From assembly GCF_001750165.1 (NCBI RefSeq), contig NZ_CP015412.1, positions 1,257,097 to 1,321,096 on the forward strand: 64,000 nt of DNA. The letters are read 5' to 3'. Numbering within the stretch: position 1 is the stretch's first letter; each line of letters starts with the position of its first letter. This DNA is from Pseudoalteromonas luteoviolacea. Its GTDB lineage: Bacteria > Pseudomonadota > Gammaproteobacteria > Enterobacterales > Alteromonadaceae. The notes under the pieces are model-generated. The model saw only the letters and a list, made by a program, of their open reading frames with translations. It made no database searches and was not told where the DNA came from. Shown here in pieces: positions 19,014 to 28,592 of this stretch. The translations under genes and the position numbers were made by a program.

Positions 19014-22000
19014 ATGATTGAAAGCGCCGTAAAGCGTGGCACGCTGGTTGCCGTCATCTCTTTAATCATATGTATTTTGGGTTTGGTAACCGCGCTTAAA
19101 ATTCCCGTACAGATGATCCCTGATCTAGAAGTTCGAACCATTACAGTTCAGACTGGTTGGCCTGGAGCGACCCCTCAGGATGTTGAAAAAGAAATCCTCG
19201 TAGAGCAGGAGCGATACTTACGTAGTCTGTCTAACTTAAAGCGCATGGTGTCATACTCACAAATGGGCTCTGCGAGAATACAGCTAGAATTTCCATTTGG
19301 TGTTGATGTTAACGATGCGCTCATTAGAGTCAACAATGCCTTAAGTCAGGTGCCTGGTTATCCTGAAAACGTAGATCAACCTAGACTTTACTCTAGTTCG
19401 TTCTCTTCAAATGCATTTATGCATTTTGTACTTAAACCTCAGACAGGTAACCCTCTTGATCTTGACGTAGATATGTTGCGTGACTTTGCAGAAGATTTCG
19501 TTAGGCCTCGAATGGAAAGTGTTCAAGGCGTCTCTGAAGTAGGCGTTGGTGGTGGTGCCGCAAGGCAGATCCAAATTAATGTTGACCCGAGTAGGCTAGC
19601 ACAACGTGGCTTGAGCGTAACTGATTTAAGAAGCGCAATTCGAGCACGCAACCGCGATGCTTCGGCGGGCGATATTGAAAGCGGCCCAAGCCGATATTTG
19701 TTGCGTATGGTAGGTCGATTCGAGCAGCTCAATGAACTGGAAGATTTGATCATCTCAGAGCAAAACGGGATCACCACTAAGCTCAAAGATGTGGCGGTTA
19801 TTTCACTAGACCACTTTGAACTTCGTGGGATTTCATATTCTGACGGTGAGCGAACGCTTAGGTTATCTGTTCGCCGTGAAAGCGGCTCAAATGTGATTGA
19901 TATCAAGCAACAGATGTTACCTGTTATTGAGCAAATTAATCAGGAGCTGTTGGCACAAAATGGCCTAGAGCTTATCTTGATGAGTGACGATGTTCAATAC
20001 GTAGAAAGCTCACTCAAAAATGTATGGACTAACTTAGCGTTGGGGGCGCTGCTAGCAACCTTAGTGATGTTTTTATTCCTGCGTTCAGGGCGGGCTACTT
20101 TGGTCGGTGTGATTGGTATTCCTATTTGTACCGTTGCAGCATTCCTTGGTTTAACACTGTTCGATCGTACTATCAATGTGATCTCATTGGCGGGTGTTGC
20201 ATTTGCAATTGGTATGACGGTAGATAACACCATTGTTGTACTAGAAGCTATTGTACAAGCGAATAAGCGCGGCTCCAGTAAGCTACACGCAGCCATCAAA
20301 GGGGTGAAGGAAGTTTGGCCTGCGGTATTGGCGTCCACGGCGACGACTGTCTTGGTGTTTGCACCGATTTTATTTGTTGAGCAAGAAGCTGGGCAGCTTT
20401 ACTCAGACATTGCCATTGCGGTGTCTTCAGCGATTATCGCTTCAATGTTGGTGGCTATTTTCATTGTTCCGACGACACTTGCCAACTTACCTAATCGCAA
20501 AGAAGAAGTGAAAACGGTCACCTTGTCAAAGCGTTGGCTAGCTTTGGTGTCTTTTTGTGTTGCATCCAAATCGCGTGCGACCGGTATTACCGTAGGCTTC
20601 GTTGTTATCATTTTAGGTGCGGCTTATGCTCTGATGCCAGCAGCTGAATATTTGCCGGAAGGTGAAGAACCAAAAGCGTTTTCCATGATGATTGCGCCGC
20701 CAAGTTACAACCTATCTGAAATGAAAGAGATAGGGGATGAGCTGAGGGTGTATTTTAACGGTCATATAAACGCACCGAGTGACGCATTTGATAACGGCGA
20801 AACGGACATGCCGCCATTGGCATATTACTCTATGTCTGTGTCAATTGGCCGTATTTGGTTTTTAAGTGCACCGACCGACCCTGATAATATCCAAGCGATG
20901 ATGGATGCCATTACTGCTAAGTTTAGAAGCTATGACAATATGCGTGCGTTCTCGGCAAGAGGCTCAATTATCTCGAGTAATGATGGTGGCACACGAGCAG
21001 TTGCGGTCGATATCGCGGGTAGTAATTTGACCGACTTATACCGTGCAGCTGAGGCTGTTTACGAGCAGGCTCAAGTTACGTTTGATAACCCACAAATTAA
21101 CTCAGATCCACGAGCGCTGAGTCTGGATCAGCCTTTGATTGAGATTAAACCCAAATGGCAAAGACTGGCTGAGCTTGGTATAAGCCCAAATGAATTTGGC
21201 TACACGATTTCATCGCTCAGTGACGGTGCTTATGTTGATGAGTTTATTTTGAATGATGACAAAATAGATATGTTCATCTTTAGTCATCAAAAAGAAACAC
21301 AGACCATTGAACAACTGGCGACTTCGCCTATTGTCACCCCGTCAGGTGATGTACTGCCATTGAGTGCCTTAGCCGACTTGGTTGAAAGTAAAAACAGTGA
21401 TAGCTTGCGCCGAGTGGACGGAAAAAGAACTGTGACTGTTTATATTATTCCGCCAAGGGATGTAGCGCTGGAAACGGCTGAAGAAATAGTCCGTACCGAG
21501 TTACTACCTACGTTATGGCAGCAAGGTAAAATTGCTCAAGGGACTAAGTTGTCTATCAGTGGTGCGGCAGACCAGTTAGAAGCAACTCAAGCATCGCTAT
21601 CGAGTAACTTTGTTGTTGCACTGGTACTGAGCTACTTACTGCTGGTGGCTATTTTCACACACTGGCGCTACCCGTTGTTTATTCTGGCAACCGTGCCGCT
21701 AGGCATGGCTGGCGGCTTACTAGGTTTGATCTCGGTTAACGGCGTCAATGCGCTATTAGCTAACTTTGGTATGACGCCATTCCATCAACCTTTTGACATG
21801 ATCACCATGTTGGGTTTCTTGATTTTATTGGGCACGGTGGTAAATAACCCAATTCTAATCGTGGATCAAACCCGTAAGCTGATTGTTGACCAAGGTATGG
21901 AAGTTGTCACGGCTGTTAAACAAGCCGTCGCGACGCGATTGAAACCAATTTTGATGTCGACAGCGACCACATTATTTGGTCTTGCGCCACTGGTCTTTAT

Positions 22001-22136
22001 CCCAGGTGATGGTACAGAGTTATATCGCGGCGTAGGTATTATCGTGCTGTGTGGGATCGTGTTCTCAATGCTACTTAGCTTGACTTTCTTACCAGCCCTG
22101 TTGGTTAGTGTGCTAAGTAATAAGCGGGCAAGATAG
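19014..22136 (+). CDS. RND efflux permease, AcrB/MdtB-like
   Basis: This 1040-aa inner-membrane proton-driven exporter has a first transmembrane segment at residues 9-28 and a long periplasmic pore domain. Blocks include PGATPQDVEKEILVEQE and NNALSQVPGYP. The central helices contain GVAFAIGMTVDNTIVVLEAI, the conserved proton-relay region of TM4 with aspartate 403 or so, and later GFLILLGTVVNNPILIVDQT. The duplicated two-half architecture is intact, and the length is normal for the family. It is co-transcribed with the adaptor 5 nt upstream. No TolC-like gene is present, so it must borrow one. The substrate is unknown. Confidence 0.92.
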   Translation: MIESAVKRGTLVAVISLIICILGLVTALKIPVQMIPDLEVRTITVQTGWPGATPQDVEKEILVEQERYLRSLSNLKRMVSYSQMGSARIQLEFPFGVDVNDALIRVNNALSQVPGYPENVDQPRLYSSSFSSNAFMHFVLKPQTGNPLDLDVDMLRDFAEDFVRPRMESVQGVSEVGVGGGAARQIQINVDPSRLAQRGLSVTDLRSAIRARNRDASAGDIESGPSRYLLRMVGRFEQLNELEDLIISEQNGITTKLKDVAVISLDHFELRGISYSDGERTLRLSVRRESGSNVIDIKQQMLPVIEQINQELLAQNGLELILMSDDVQYVESSLKNVWTNLALGALLATLVMFLFLRSGRATLVGVIGIPICTVAAFLGLTLFDRTINVISLAGVAFAIGMTVDNTIVVLEAIVQANKRGSSKLHAAIKGVKEVWPAVLASTATTVLVFAPILFVEQEAGQLYSDIAIAVSSAIIASMLVAIFIVPTTLANLPNRKEEVKTVTLSKRWLALVSFCVASKSRATGITVGFVVIILGAAYALMPAAEYLPEGEEPKAFSMMIAPPSYNLSEMKEIGDELRVYFNGHINAPSDAFDNGETDMPPLAYYSMSVSIGRIWFLSAPTDPDNIQAMMDAITAKFRSYDNMRAFSARGSIISSNDGGTRAVAVDIAGSNLTDLYRAAEAVYEQAQVTFDNPQINSDPRALSLDQPLIEIKPKWQRLAELGISPNEFGYTISSLSDGAYVDEFILNDDKIDMFIFSHQKETQTIEQLATSPIVTPSGDVLPLSALADLVESKNSDSLRRVDGKRTVTVYIIPPRDVALETAEEIVRTELLPTLWQQGKIAQGTKLSISGAADQLEATQASLSSNFVVALVLSYLLLVAIFTHWRYPLFILATVPLGMAGGLLGLISVNGVNALLANFGMTPFHQPFDMITMLGFLILLGTVVNNPILIVDQTRKLIVDQGMEVVTAVKQAVATRLKPILMSTATTLFGLAPLVFIPGDGTELYRGVGIIVLCGIVFSMLLSLTFLPALLVSVLSNKRAR

Positions 22137-22143
22137 TGCCATA

Positions 22144-22167
22144 AAAAGGAGCTTCGGCTCCTTTTTT
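22144..22167 (+). terminator. Rho-independent terminator of the RND operon
   Basis: AAAAGGAGC/GCTCCTTTT with a stable TTCG tetraloop and a run of T lies 8 nt after the permease stop. The A-rich 5' flank also makes it usable for the opposing gene that ends at 22183. Confidence 0.92.
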
Positions 22168-22182
22168 AATGCGAAGACAATC

Positions 22183-22971
22183 CTATGTGTTTCCATCATC
22201 TGACTCTGATTGCTTGACTGCTTCAAGGTAGCGGCTTTCAATAAACTTATTTTCTTTGGTTAAGTGTTTAATTTGCTGCTTAGCTTGTTTTAGTTCAGTT
22301 TCGAGTGCTTTGGTATCTGTGTTACCCGTTGGTTCAGGTAAATCAACTGAGAGTTGATCAATGAGTTGGTTTTGTTCTGCTATTTGTCGTTCATACTGTT
22401 GTACTAATGCTTGAATTTCTTTCTCATTTGGTGATTGTTCACTCACTTGCACAGACTTCATTTGTGTTTTTAATTGCTCGATTTCTTTTTGTAAATCGGT
22501 GTTTTCTTGTTTGAGGCTACCTACTGATTGAAACTGATCTTCTAACTTTGTTTTTGCATATTTGAGTTTCTTACCACTGATATCCAAATCCCCTTTGAGC
22601 CGCTTGATAAGTTTTTGTGAACGCGATAATTTTTTATTAAGCTCGTTTATTGAGGCTTGCTCTTCTTTGGTGATATGGTCTGCTGTTGAGGCGCGGATCT
22701 GGGCTAGCTGGTTTTCAAGATTTGCTTGTACGTGAAGAAGTTCGGTGATGGTTTGCTCATGTTGATTGTTAAATTGCGTTGCCCGCTCAACAGAGTCCTT
22801 GCACAAAGCCACCACTTCATCTGACTCAGGGCTGCTTGCTTGATTACCCATGAATACGCCTGCGAATTTTCTAAACTCTCTTAATATCAACAACAGAATA
22901 TAAAACCAAGCCGCTAAAATAAGCAGACCGAAATTTAAGGCAATATATTGGTAAACTTCTATCGGCAACAT
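22183..22971 (-). CDS. Membrane-anchored coiled-coil protein
   Basis: This 262-aa protein has one N-terminal transmembrane segment at residues 10-32 (FGLLILAAWFYILLLIL). The long cytoplasmic or periplasmic tail from about residue 55 to 255 is rich in Q, E, K and L and has strong coiled-coil character. I see no enzymatic motif. Such proteins serve as scaffolds or partners for receptors and septal or chemotaxis complexes. Its start is 100 nt from, and divergent to, the response-regulator gene 23072-23968, which makes a functional link plausible but unproven. The family is not recognised. Confidence 0.6.
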   Translation of the reverse strand: MLPIEVYQYIALNFGLLILAAWFYILLLILREFRKFAGVFMGNQASSPESDEVVALCKDSVERATQFNNQHEQTITELLHVQANLENQLAQIRASTADHITKEEQASINELNKKLSRSQKLIKRLKGDLDISGKKLKYAKTKLEDQFQSVGSLKQENTDLQKEIEQLKTQMKSVQVSEQSPNEKEIQALVQQYERQIAEQNQLIDQLSVDLPEPTGNTDTKALETELKQAKQQIKHLTKENKFIESRYLEAVKQSESDDGNT

Positions 22972-23071
22972 GTCAGTTTTTCATCGCATCATTGATTATC
23001 AATAGGATAAGTTTAGTTTTACTGCAAAATTCTGCCTATACTGAATATGAAAATTTAATATTGAGGTGAAA

Positions 23072-23968
23072 GTGAAAGTTCTGATAGTGGATGATAGCCA
23101 TGCAACATGTGAAATTATCAGGCGTGCACTTCAACAGTTTACGTATCGCAAGTTATTTATTTCTTGTTCTAATAGTGTTGATGATGCACTCGAGCGCATT
23201 GAATTGTGGCAACCTCAGATCATATTAACAGATTGGCATATGCCAGATAAAACGGGTATTGAACTACTTCAGGTGGTAGGTACAACGCACCCTGAGATCC
23301 CGGTTGGCATGATATCTACCGTAGATGAAGAAGAGCAAATCAACTACGCCAAGTCCATGGGCTGTGCTTTCTTTTTATCTAAGCCTTTCGCTGATAGTGA
23401 GCTTAGGAAAATCATTATGCCGTTGGTAAAAGACTTAGAAGCCAAGGAGTTGATGGTGGAACAGGAAGTGCCAATAAAAGAGGGGTTGGCACTACCAAAA
23501 ACTGATTTTTTAGAACGTTTAATGCAAAAAAATATCAGTGAATCACTGACACTAAAACCAATTCGCGCTCAATCACTCGATGAAAGTAAGTTACCCTGCG
23601 TTATGGTGGTGTATGCAGAGAGAGGGAGCCAAAAGGTACGAGTGATTTGTGTACTAGATGTCTACGCAACTTGTGTGTTAGCAAGCAGTATAGAAGTGAT
23701 CCCTGAAGATGAGGCGCAAAGAGCCATCCATATGAATCAAATAAATGCGCATATTATGACTGCGTGCAAAGAGGCGCTTGGTAAAACTGCATATGCATTT
23801 TTAGATAACCAAAGCAAAATGAGCTTGTTTGTCAGAAGTTGCAAGTGCATTTACACTCACCATCCTAAATTAGAGCTTCTATATAAATATCCCCTTGATA
23901 GTCGCATTGACTTAAGTTGTGAAAGGGAGGGGATGGCACAAGGTAAAATGCTCATCGTGGGTGTATAA
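23072..23968 (+). CDS. Response regulator with uncharacterised C-terminal domain
   Basis: This protein of about 298 aa has an N-terminal receiver domain (residues 1-120): VDDS acidic pair, phosphoacceptor aspartate in ILTDWHMPDKTG, threonine-like position in MISTVDEEEQ, and lysine in LSKPF. The C-terminal part (about 165-300) shows alternating beta strands and helices (VMVVYAERGSQKVRVICVLDVY, ECKEALGKTAYAF). It resembles the fold of CheX/CheC-like phosphatases, but the match is only suggestive. There is no DNA-binding domain. I chose GTG 23072 because GAGG lies 5 nt upstream. An in-frame GTG at 23066 overlaps that site. No histidine kinase is adjacent. Confidence 0.8.
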   Translation: MKVLIVDDSHATCEIIRRALQQFTYRKLFISCSNSVDDALERIELWQPQIILTDWHMPDKTGIELLQVVGTTHPEIPVGMISTVDEEEQINYAKSMGCAFFLSKPFADSELRKIIMPLVKDLEAKELMVEQEVPIKEGLALPKTDFLERLMQKNISESLTLKPIRAQSLDESKLPCVMVVYAERGSQKVRVICVLDVYATCVLASSIEVIPEDEAQRAIHMNQINAHIMTACKEALGKTAYAFLDNQSKMSLFVRSCKCIYTHHPKLELLYKYPLDSRIDLSCEREGMAQGKMLIVGV

Positions 23969-23973
23969 CCCAG

Positions 23974-25017
23974 CTAGCTTTTTGCTTTGGAATGCTGTGT
24001 ACGTTTTCTATATTTAGCGGGCGTCGTATTGGCAAACTTCTTAAAAGCGATATAAAAAGTTGATTGATTATTATAGCCACATAACTCTGAGATCTGCTTC
24101 AAGTTCATTTTCTGATTTTCATGTAATAGCGTCTTAGCCAATTCTATACGATGATGATTTATGTATGATGTAAATGAGGTCCCTAGGTTATCGTTTAAAA
24201 TCTGCGACAGCTGAGGAGCAGATATTTTTAATTTTTCAGCAACTAGAGATAAAGAAAGGTTAGGACATTTATATAGCTCTCCTTCTGACATCAATTTTTC
24301 AAGTTTGATGAGGATCGGCTTAGCAGTAACTTGAGAAATTTTCTTGCTAGCATATTTCTCTGGCTTACTACTCTGAAATTTAGGCCTAAAAATAATGATG
24401 CTGAAGTATACAGTTGCGACAAAGCATAGTAGCGAGATTGAATTAGAGGTCTTTGAGGTAAATATATAAGCTAAGAATAGGGCTATTGATGTACACAATA
24501 CGACCATTGAGTTTAAGATGTTTTGGTCTTTTGATAAGTCTAGGGTTTTATTTATCAATATCGGCGTGACAGACACAATAGAAGCTAATAAATATGCAAA
24601 CCAACTATAGATGATAGCAGTGGATATATGCATATTCCATAAGGTTGGATAGTTCGAGTAAGGCCAAGTTACCCCTACTATTAAAGCTAGCCCTGCTGGT
24701 GGAAGTATGTGGACCTTCCAATTTATATTTTTAGAGGTTCGGGATTTTAAGGCCTGTTTAATATATGAAAAATGTAACGGGCCAGATAGAAAGTTGGCTG
24801 TGAGCACTAACTGTAAAAAGGTTTTTGTCGATTCAGGGTAAAAGAAAAAGCTGATTGATTTGCTTATTCTTATAAATATCATCAAAAGAAAAGTTGCCAA
24901 TAACTTATTAACAAGATTAGAACCACGAAAAGTAAAAAGATAAAGGCTTAAAACAAAAGTGTTTATCGCACCAACAATACTAAGCAATAGCCAAAAATAA
25001 GATGAATCAAAAACCAT
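23974..25017 (-). CDS. Membrane-integrated AraC-family transcriptional regulator
   Basis: This 347-aa protein has about seven predicted transmembrane segments in its first 220 residues (for example LLLSIVGAINTFVLSLYLF). A cytosolic AraC/XylS double helix-turn-helix follows at about residues 240-345, with SLVAEKLKISAPQLSQILND and ISELCGYNNQSTFYIAFKK. The N-terminus is not related to sugar-binding AraC domains. It suggests a sensor that perceives signals at the membrane. ATG 25017 is favoured. A GTG 15 nt upstream is possible. It is convergent with the response-regulator gene, 5 nt apart. The target genes are unknown. Confidence 0.82.
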   Translation of the reverse strand: MVFDSSYFWLLLSIVGAINTFVLSLYLFTFRGSNLVNKLLATFLLMIFIRISKSISFFFYPESTKTFLQLVLTANFLSGPLHFSYIKQALKSRTSKNINWKVHILPPAGLALIVGVTWPYSNYPTLWNMHISTAIIYSWFAYLLASIVSVTPILINKTLDLSKDQNILNSMVVLCTSIALFLAYIFTSKTSNSISLLCFVATVYFSIIIFRPKFQSSKPEKYASKKISQVTAKPILIKLEKLMSEGELYKCPNLSLSLVAEKLKISAPQLSQILNDNLGTSFTSYINHHRIELAKTLLHENQKMNLKQISELCGYNNQSTFYIAFKKFANTTPAKYRKRTQHSKAKS

Positions 25018-25265
25018 GAGACTCTCTACCACATATTTAATACTATTTTATGGTCAGCTATACATACTTTTCAATTGCAAAAGTTGCATAAGAGAAGGGG
25101 TTGATTTTGATATTTTATTTGTTCAAACAAAATTATTTTAGGCATTTTACCTTAGTGAAATCACACATAATGCGTTATCGGGTTTCGGTAAATATATAAT
25201 ATTGATAGGTATATGATGCGGAGATTTTTATCTGCCACATCATAGCTGTGAACCCATAGAAGTAA

Positions 25266-26666
25266 TTACTGATTTACTTTCCTTGCTCTAAATTGACGAC
25301 CTTTCATTTTGCCTTCAGAAATAATCTTCAATGCTTTATTGGCAAGCTTACGTTCAATCGCGACATAAGAGGTAATTGCAGTTACTTTGATTTTACCAAT
25401 TTGGGAACCTTGCACGGATTTGTCAGAGGTGAGTGCTCCTAAAATATCACCAGGGCGTAGTTTTGATTTTTTACCGCCATCGATTTGTAAGGTAACCATA
25501 GGGGCTCTGGCAATTTGATTTCCAAAAACATCGTCGTTAGGCAGTGAAGTAGGTTCTATTGTTTGATTTAAGTAATCTTCCAAAGCGTTAACTTTATGGG
25601 ACTCTTTGAAGCTCATAATCGAACATGCAATACCTGTATTGCCAGCGCGGCCTGTTCGGCCAACACGGTGAACATGCACCTCAGGGTCATGAGCAATATG
25701 GTAGTTTAAGACCATATCTACATGATCAACGTCAATACCTCGTGCTGCGACATCCGTGGCGACTAAAATGGTTAGGCTTTTATTGGCAAAGCGAACAAGT
25801 GTGCGGTCTCTGTCTTTTTGGTCCAAGTCTCCATGAAGTGCTGCACTATCAAAGCCCAGTTGTTTGAGGTTATCGCATACAGATTGGCATTCAGCTTTTG
25901 TATTGCAAAACACCACTGCTGATGTGGGTTGAAATTTTAAGAGTAGCTTTTGGGTTGCAACAAGTCTCGCATCATTATCTGGCACTTCATAGAAAAATTG
26001 TTCGATTGAGCTATGGTCATGGGTTGCCTCAACAGTGACCTTTTCAGCATCATTCATAATATGCTTTGCAAGTTGCTCGATGCGGGGCGGGTAGGTTGCG
26101 CTGAATAATAGGTTTTGTCTATTACGAGGGCAATGGTCCAAGATACATTGAATCGCATCTTCGAAACCCATTTCTAGCATTCTGTCTGCTTCATCTAAAA
26201 CGAACGTATTGACTTCATCCAAAGACAGCCTGCCTTTGCGTAGGTGTTCTTCAATTCGACCTGGTGTGCCTACGATGATGTGAGCGCCATGCTCTAGTGA
26301 ACCAATTTGAGGCCCCATTGGCGCGCCGCCGCACAAAGCCAAAACTTTAATATTATGAATCGCTCTGGCCAATTTACGAATTTCAACCGCGACTTGGTCG
26401 GCAAGCTCTCTCGTTGGACACACGACTAAAGCTTGCACACGGAAACGTTTTACATTGAGGTTGTGTAGTACACCTAAAGAAAAGGCAGCAGTTTTACCTG
26501 AACCTGTTTTTCCTTGTCCAATCAGGTCTTTACCTGCCAGTATCTTGGGTAATGTTTGAGCTTGAATCTCGGTCATAGAGGTATAACCAAGAGAGTTAAG
26601 ATTATCTATTAAAGTGCTTGAAAGTGGTAAACTAGAAAATGACGGCTGAGACAAAACGAGTATCAT
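25266..26666 (-). CDS. dbpA: ATP-dependent RNA helicase DbpA
   Basis: This 466-aa DEAD-box helicase assists assembly of the 50S ribosomal subunit and is directed to hairpin 92 of 23S rRNA by its C-terminal RNA-binding domain. The motifs run in order: Q motif near residue 30, GQGKTGSGKT (Walker A), LDEAD (Walker B), FSATYP, and HRVGRTGRAG (motif VI). A DbpA-type RBD follows (about 400-466), with the GDILGAL segment and a basic end. It starts at ATG 26666 without a visible ribosome-binding site. Its first nine nucleotides match one arm of an inverted repeat 44 nt upstream, suggesting structure-controlled translation. Confidence 0.92.
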   Translation of the reverse strand: MILVLSQPSFSSLPLSSTLIDNLNSLGYTSMTEIQAQTLPKILAGKDLIGQGKTGSGKTAAFSLGVLHNLNVKRFRVQALVVCPTRELADQVAVEIRKLARAIHNIKVLALCGGAPMGPQIGSLEHGAHIIVGTPGRIEEHLRKGRLSLDEVNTFVLDEADRMLEMGFEDAIQCILDHCPRNRQNLLFSATYPPRIEQLAKHIMNDAEKVTVEATHDHSSIEQFFYEVPDNDARLVATQKLLLKFQPTSAVVFCNTKAECQSVCDNLKQLGFDSAALHGDLDQKDRDRTLVRFANKSLTILVATDVAARGIDVDHVDMVLNYHIAHDPEVHVHRVGRTGRAGNTGIACSIMSFKESHKVNALEDYLNQTIEPTSLPNDDVFGNQIARAPMVTLQIDGGKKSKLRPGDILGALTSDKSVQGSQIGKIKVTAITSYVAIERKLANKALKIISEGKMKGRQFRARKVNQ

Positions 26667-26755
26667 CTATTGAGAAATAAAGCACAATTATAACACGAGC
26701 TATGGATCCTGAGTATCATAACAATCTTCATCGTTCTCTATTGTCATGATACTCA
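26658..26755 (-). promoter_or_regulatory. dbpA leader with mutually exclusive pairing elements
   Basis: On the minus strand, arm 1 (TGAGTATCAT, 26746-26755) can pair with arm 2 (ATGATACTCA, 26710-26719), extended by ACAAT/ATTGT. The dbpA start region repeats nine nucleotides of arm 2 exactly (ATGATACTC, 26658-26666, including the ATG). Arm 1 can therefore pair with either arm 2 or the start codon, which would give an on/off translational switch. The arms may also terminate the upstream gene. Evidence is sequence only. Confidence 0.45.
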
Positions 26756-26781
26756 CTGTTCACTGGGCTTTTAAGGTGCCA

Positions 26782-27792
26782 TTAGAGTGAGTGATTGTCT
26801 TTTTTCTGTTTTAATTTCGACTCAACTGAGCGGATAAAATGCTTAGGGTTGTCGAGGCCAATATAAATTTTTTGTGTATTGCCAATTGGCTTTTTGAGTT
26901 CAATGACTACGTTTGGTACGCCAGAGTAGTTTAAACGCTTTACATGTTTTTCGCGCTTAATATATTCTGCGCTGCCTCTTAGCTTAGCGATATTGTTAAC
27001 CGGAATATGAATTGGTTGGTATAGGCCATATCGAATGTGTAAAACTTCATCACAAAGAGAGATTGGTCTCCTATCTATAGCTCTATATTCCGCTATAAAA
27101 AAGATTAAGCTAAAAACAGTGAGAAGCGTAACGATATTGGCGGCCATTGGTGACCAAATAAAATGAAGCAACAAATGCACAATAGGTATTTCGAAGGCGA
27201 TTAAGATAATGAAGCCTAATAGATTGCTTTTGGCCCCGTCTTTCTCATGATAACTAAAGTGAACATTGCCATGAAAATGAGTTGCTTTAACCTGTTTAGC
27301 AAACAGGGCAAATGTCCACATACGAGTTTCAAAGCACAGTACTGTTGCAACAGCACCCTTACCAACATGGCGTGTTATTGCTCTCTCAATAGCACGGTCT
27401 GGGTCTAACTTTTGTTTGAGTGCAACGCTTATTGCCAAACACACAGTCAATAAGGCTATGAGTTCAAAAAGGATGATGAAAGAGGCTACAAAATAGCGGC
27501 CTTGTTCAAAGTATGGCCAAAGTACTTTATGTTGCTCAGGAATGATATAGCTACCAATAAAAATGGCTAAGGTGGTTAATACAAGCAGTTTGAGTAATGC
27601 CTGTTTTTTGTTTTTTATACATATAAAACAAATTATGGGTAGCACTATAAATACATCAATAAGAAATAACCACTCCCATTTAGCCTTTCCATAATTATTC
27701 CAAGGGCTTTCAGTGTTGTAATAAAAGAACCAGAGTGTAGACATGCAAGCGAGAAAAGTGAGAGGGAGCTTTGATTTTATTGAATGCTTCAT
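26782..27792 (-). CDS. Hypothetical multi-pass membrane protein
   Basis: This 336-aa inner-membrane protein has about six hydrophobic segments (for example near residues 10-25, 42-58, 68-85, 105-122 and 195-235). The polar C-terminal region of about 100 residues is beta-rich (HIRYGLYQPIHIPVNNIAKL...), which recalls a bacterial PH-like fold seen after membrane helices. A central DPDRAIERAITRHVGKG segment is distinctive. I do not recognise the family. The start ATG 27792 has GGAAGAG 4-7 nt upstream. It precedes dbpA by about 115 nt on the same strand. Confidence 0.6.
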   Translation of the reverse strand: MKHSIKSKLPLTFLACMSTLWFFYYNTESPWNNYGKAKWEWLFLIDVFIVLPIICFICIKNKKQALLKLLVLTTLAIFIGSYIIPEQHKVLWPYFEQGRYFVASFIILFELIALLTVCLAISVALKQKLDPDRAIERAITRHVGKGAVATVLCFETRMWTFALFAKQVKATHFHGNVHFSYHEKDGAKSNLLGFIILIAFEIPIVHLLLHFIWSPMAANIVTLLTVFSLIFFIAEYRAIDRRPISLCDEVLHIRYGLYQPIHIPVNNIAKLRGSAEYIKREKHVKRLNYSGVPNVVIELKKPIGNTQKIYIGLDNPKHFIRSVESKLKQKKDNHSL

Positions 27793-28206
27793 TATCTCTT
27801 CCTGTCAAAACGGAAATTAATATTCTAAGTATATTGAGAAAGTGTTTTTAAGGGGTTGAAGTTTTGTTGTTATTTTATCATTGGTTTATATTTTCGTAAA
27901 ATATTTGAGTGGAATTTCGAAAGGTATATTGGTTTTTCATTCTATTTAATCGATGGTTGGATTTTATAGCGTAGAGCAGGTAAACCAGAGAATGCTTTGT
28001 TGAGTTTTTAGGTATTAATTATTTTATAAAGATGACTTCAAGTTTTCAGTGTTAATTTATCTTGAGAAAACTTCAGTTTATAAGCTTTTATTATAGGTAA
28101 AAAGTATTGAAATGATCATTAAATGCGCAGATAATGCACCTGCTCTTAAGTCTTATATTTTATAATCGACTTACGAGTATAGGACGAACTTTAAAAAGGA
28201 AGATAA
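27793..28206. other. Intergenic region, no gene seen
   Basis: About 410 bp of AT-rich DNA separates divergent genes. No coding frame or convincing hairpin was found. The right part presumably holds the promoter of the lipoprotein gene starting at 28207, which has AAGGAAG as ribosome-binding site. Confidence 0.35.
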
Positions 28207-28572
28207 ATGAAAAACTTACTCATCATATTTTTTACCACATTTATTTTAGCTGCTTGTAGCAGTACTCAAAGTGGCAAAGACTTTGATATGGACGTCGTTA
28301 AGTCGTTTAAAAAAGGTGAAACAACTCAAGCAGATGTCAGAGAGGCCATTGGAGATCCAAGTGGTATGGATGACTTGGTAGATGGTGAAACTGCATGGCA
28401 ATATTATTTTCATGAAAATAAAAGCAGTGGTCTAAATTATGTACCGATTGCTGGTGCCTACGCTGGTGGCTCCAAGGGAACGAGCAAACATGTCACGATC
28501 CGTTTTAGTAAAGATGGCATTATGAGTGGCATGTCATTTCGCGAAATTGAAAGTGGATCATCCCGCTTCTAG
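28207..28572 (+). CDS. SmpA/OmlA (BamE)-domain-like lipoprotein
   Basis: This 121-aa outer-membrane lipoprotein candidate has a signal peptide with lipobox ILAAC and cysteine 18. The mature part holds a KKGETTQADVREAIGDPSG motif, then a DGETAWQYYFHE strand and a C-terminal VTIRFSKDGIMSG. These are the hallmarks of the SmpA/OmlA fold, also found in BamE. It is unlikely to be BamE itself, since a glycine-rich insertion and a separate locus are present. Related small lipoproteins often stabilise envelope complexes. The ribosome-binding site AAGGAAG is 5 nt upstream. It is monocistronic and followed by a hairpin terminator. Confidence 0.75.
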   Translation: MKNLLIIFFTTFILAACSSTQSGKDFDMDVVKSFKKGETTQADVREAIGDPSGMDDLVDGETAWQYYFHENKSSGLNYVPIAGAYAGGSKGTSKHVTIRFSKDGIMSGMSFREIESGSSRF

Positions 28573-28592
28573 ATTTTGAAGTGGACTATGTT

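Noticed and set aside
23066..23071. Earlier GTG start of the response regulator
   Set aside because: It overlaps the GAGG ribosome-binding site that serves the GTG at 23072.
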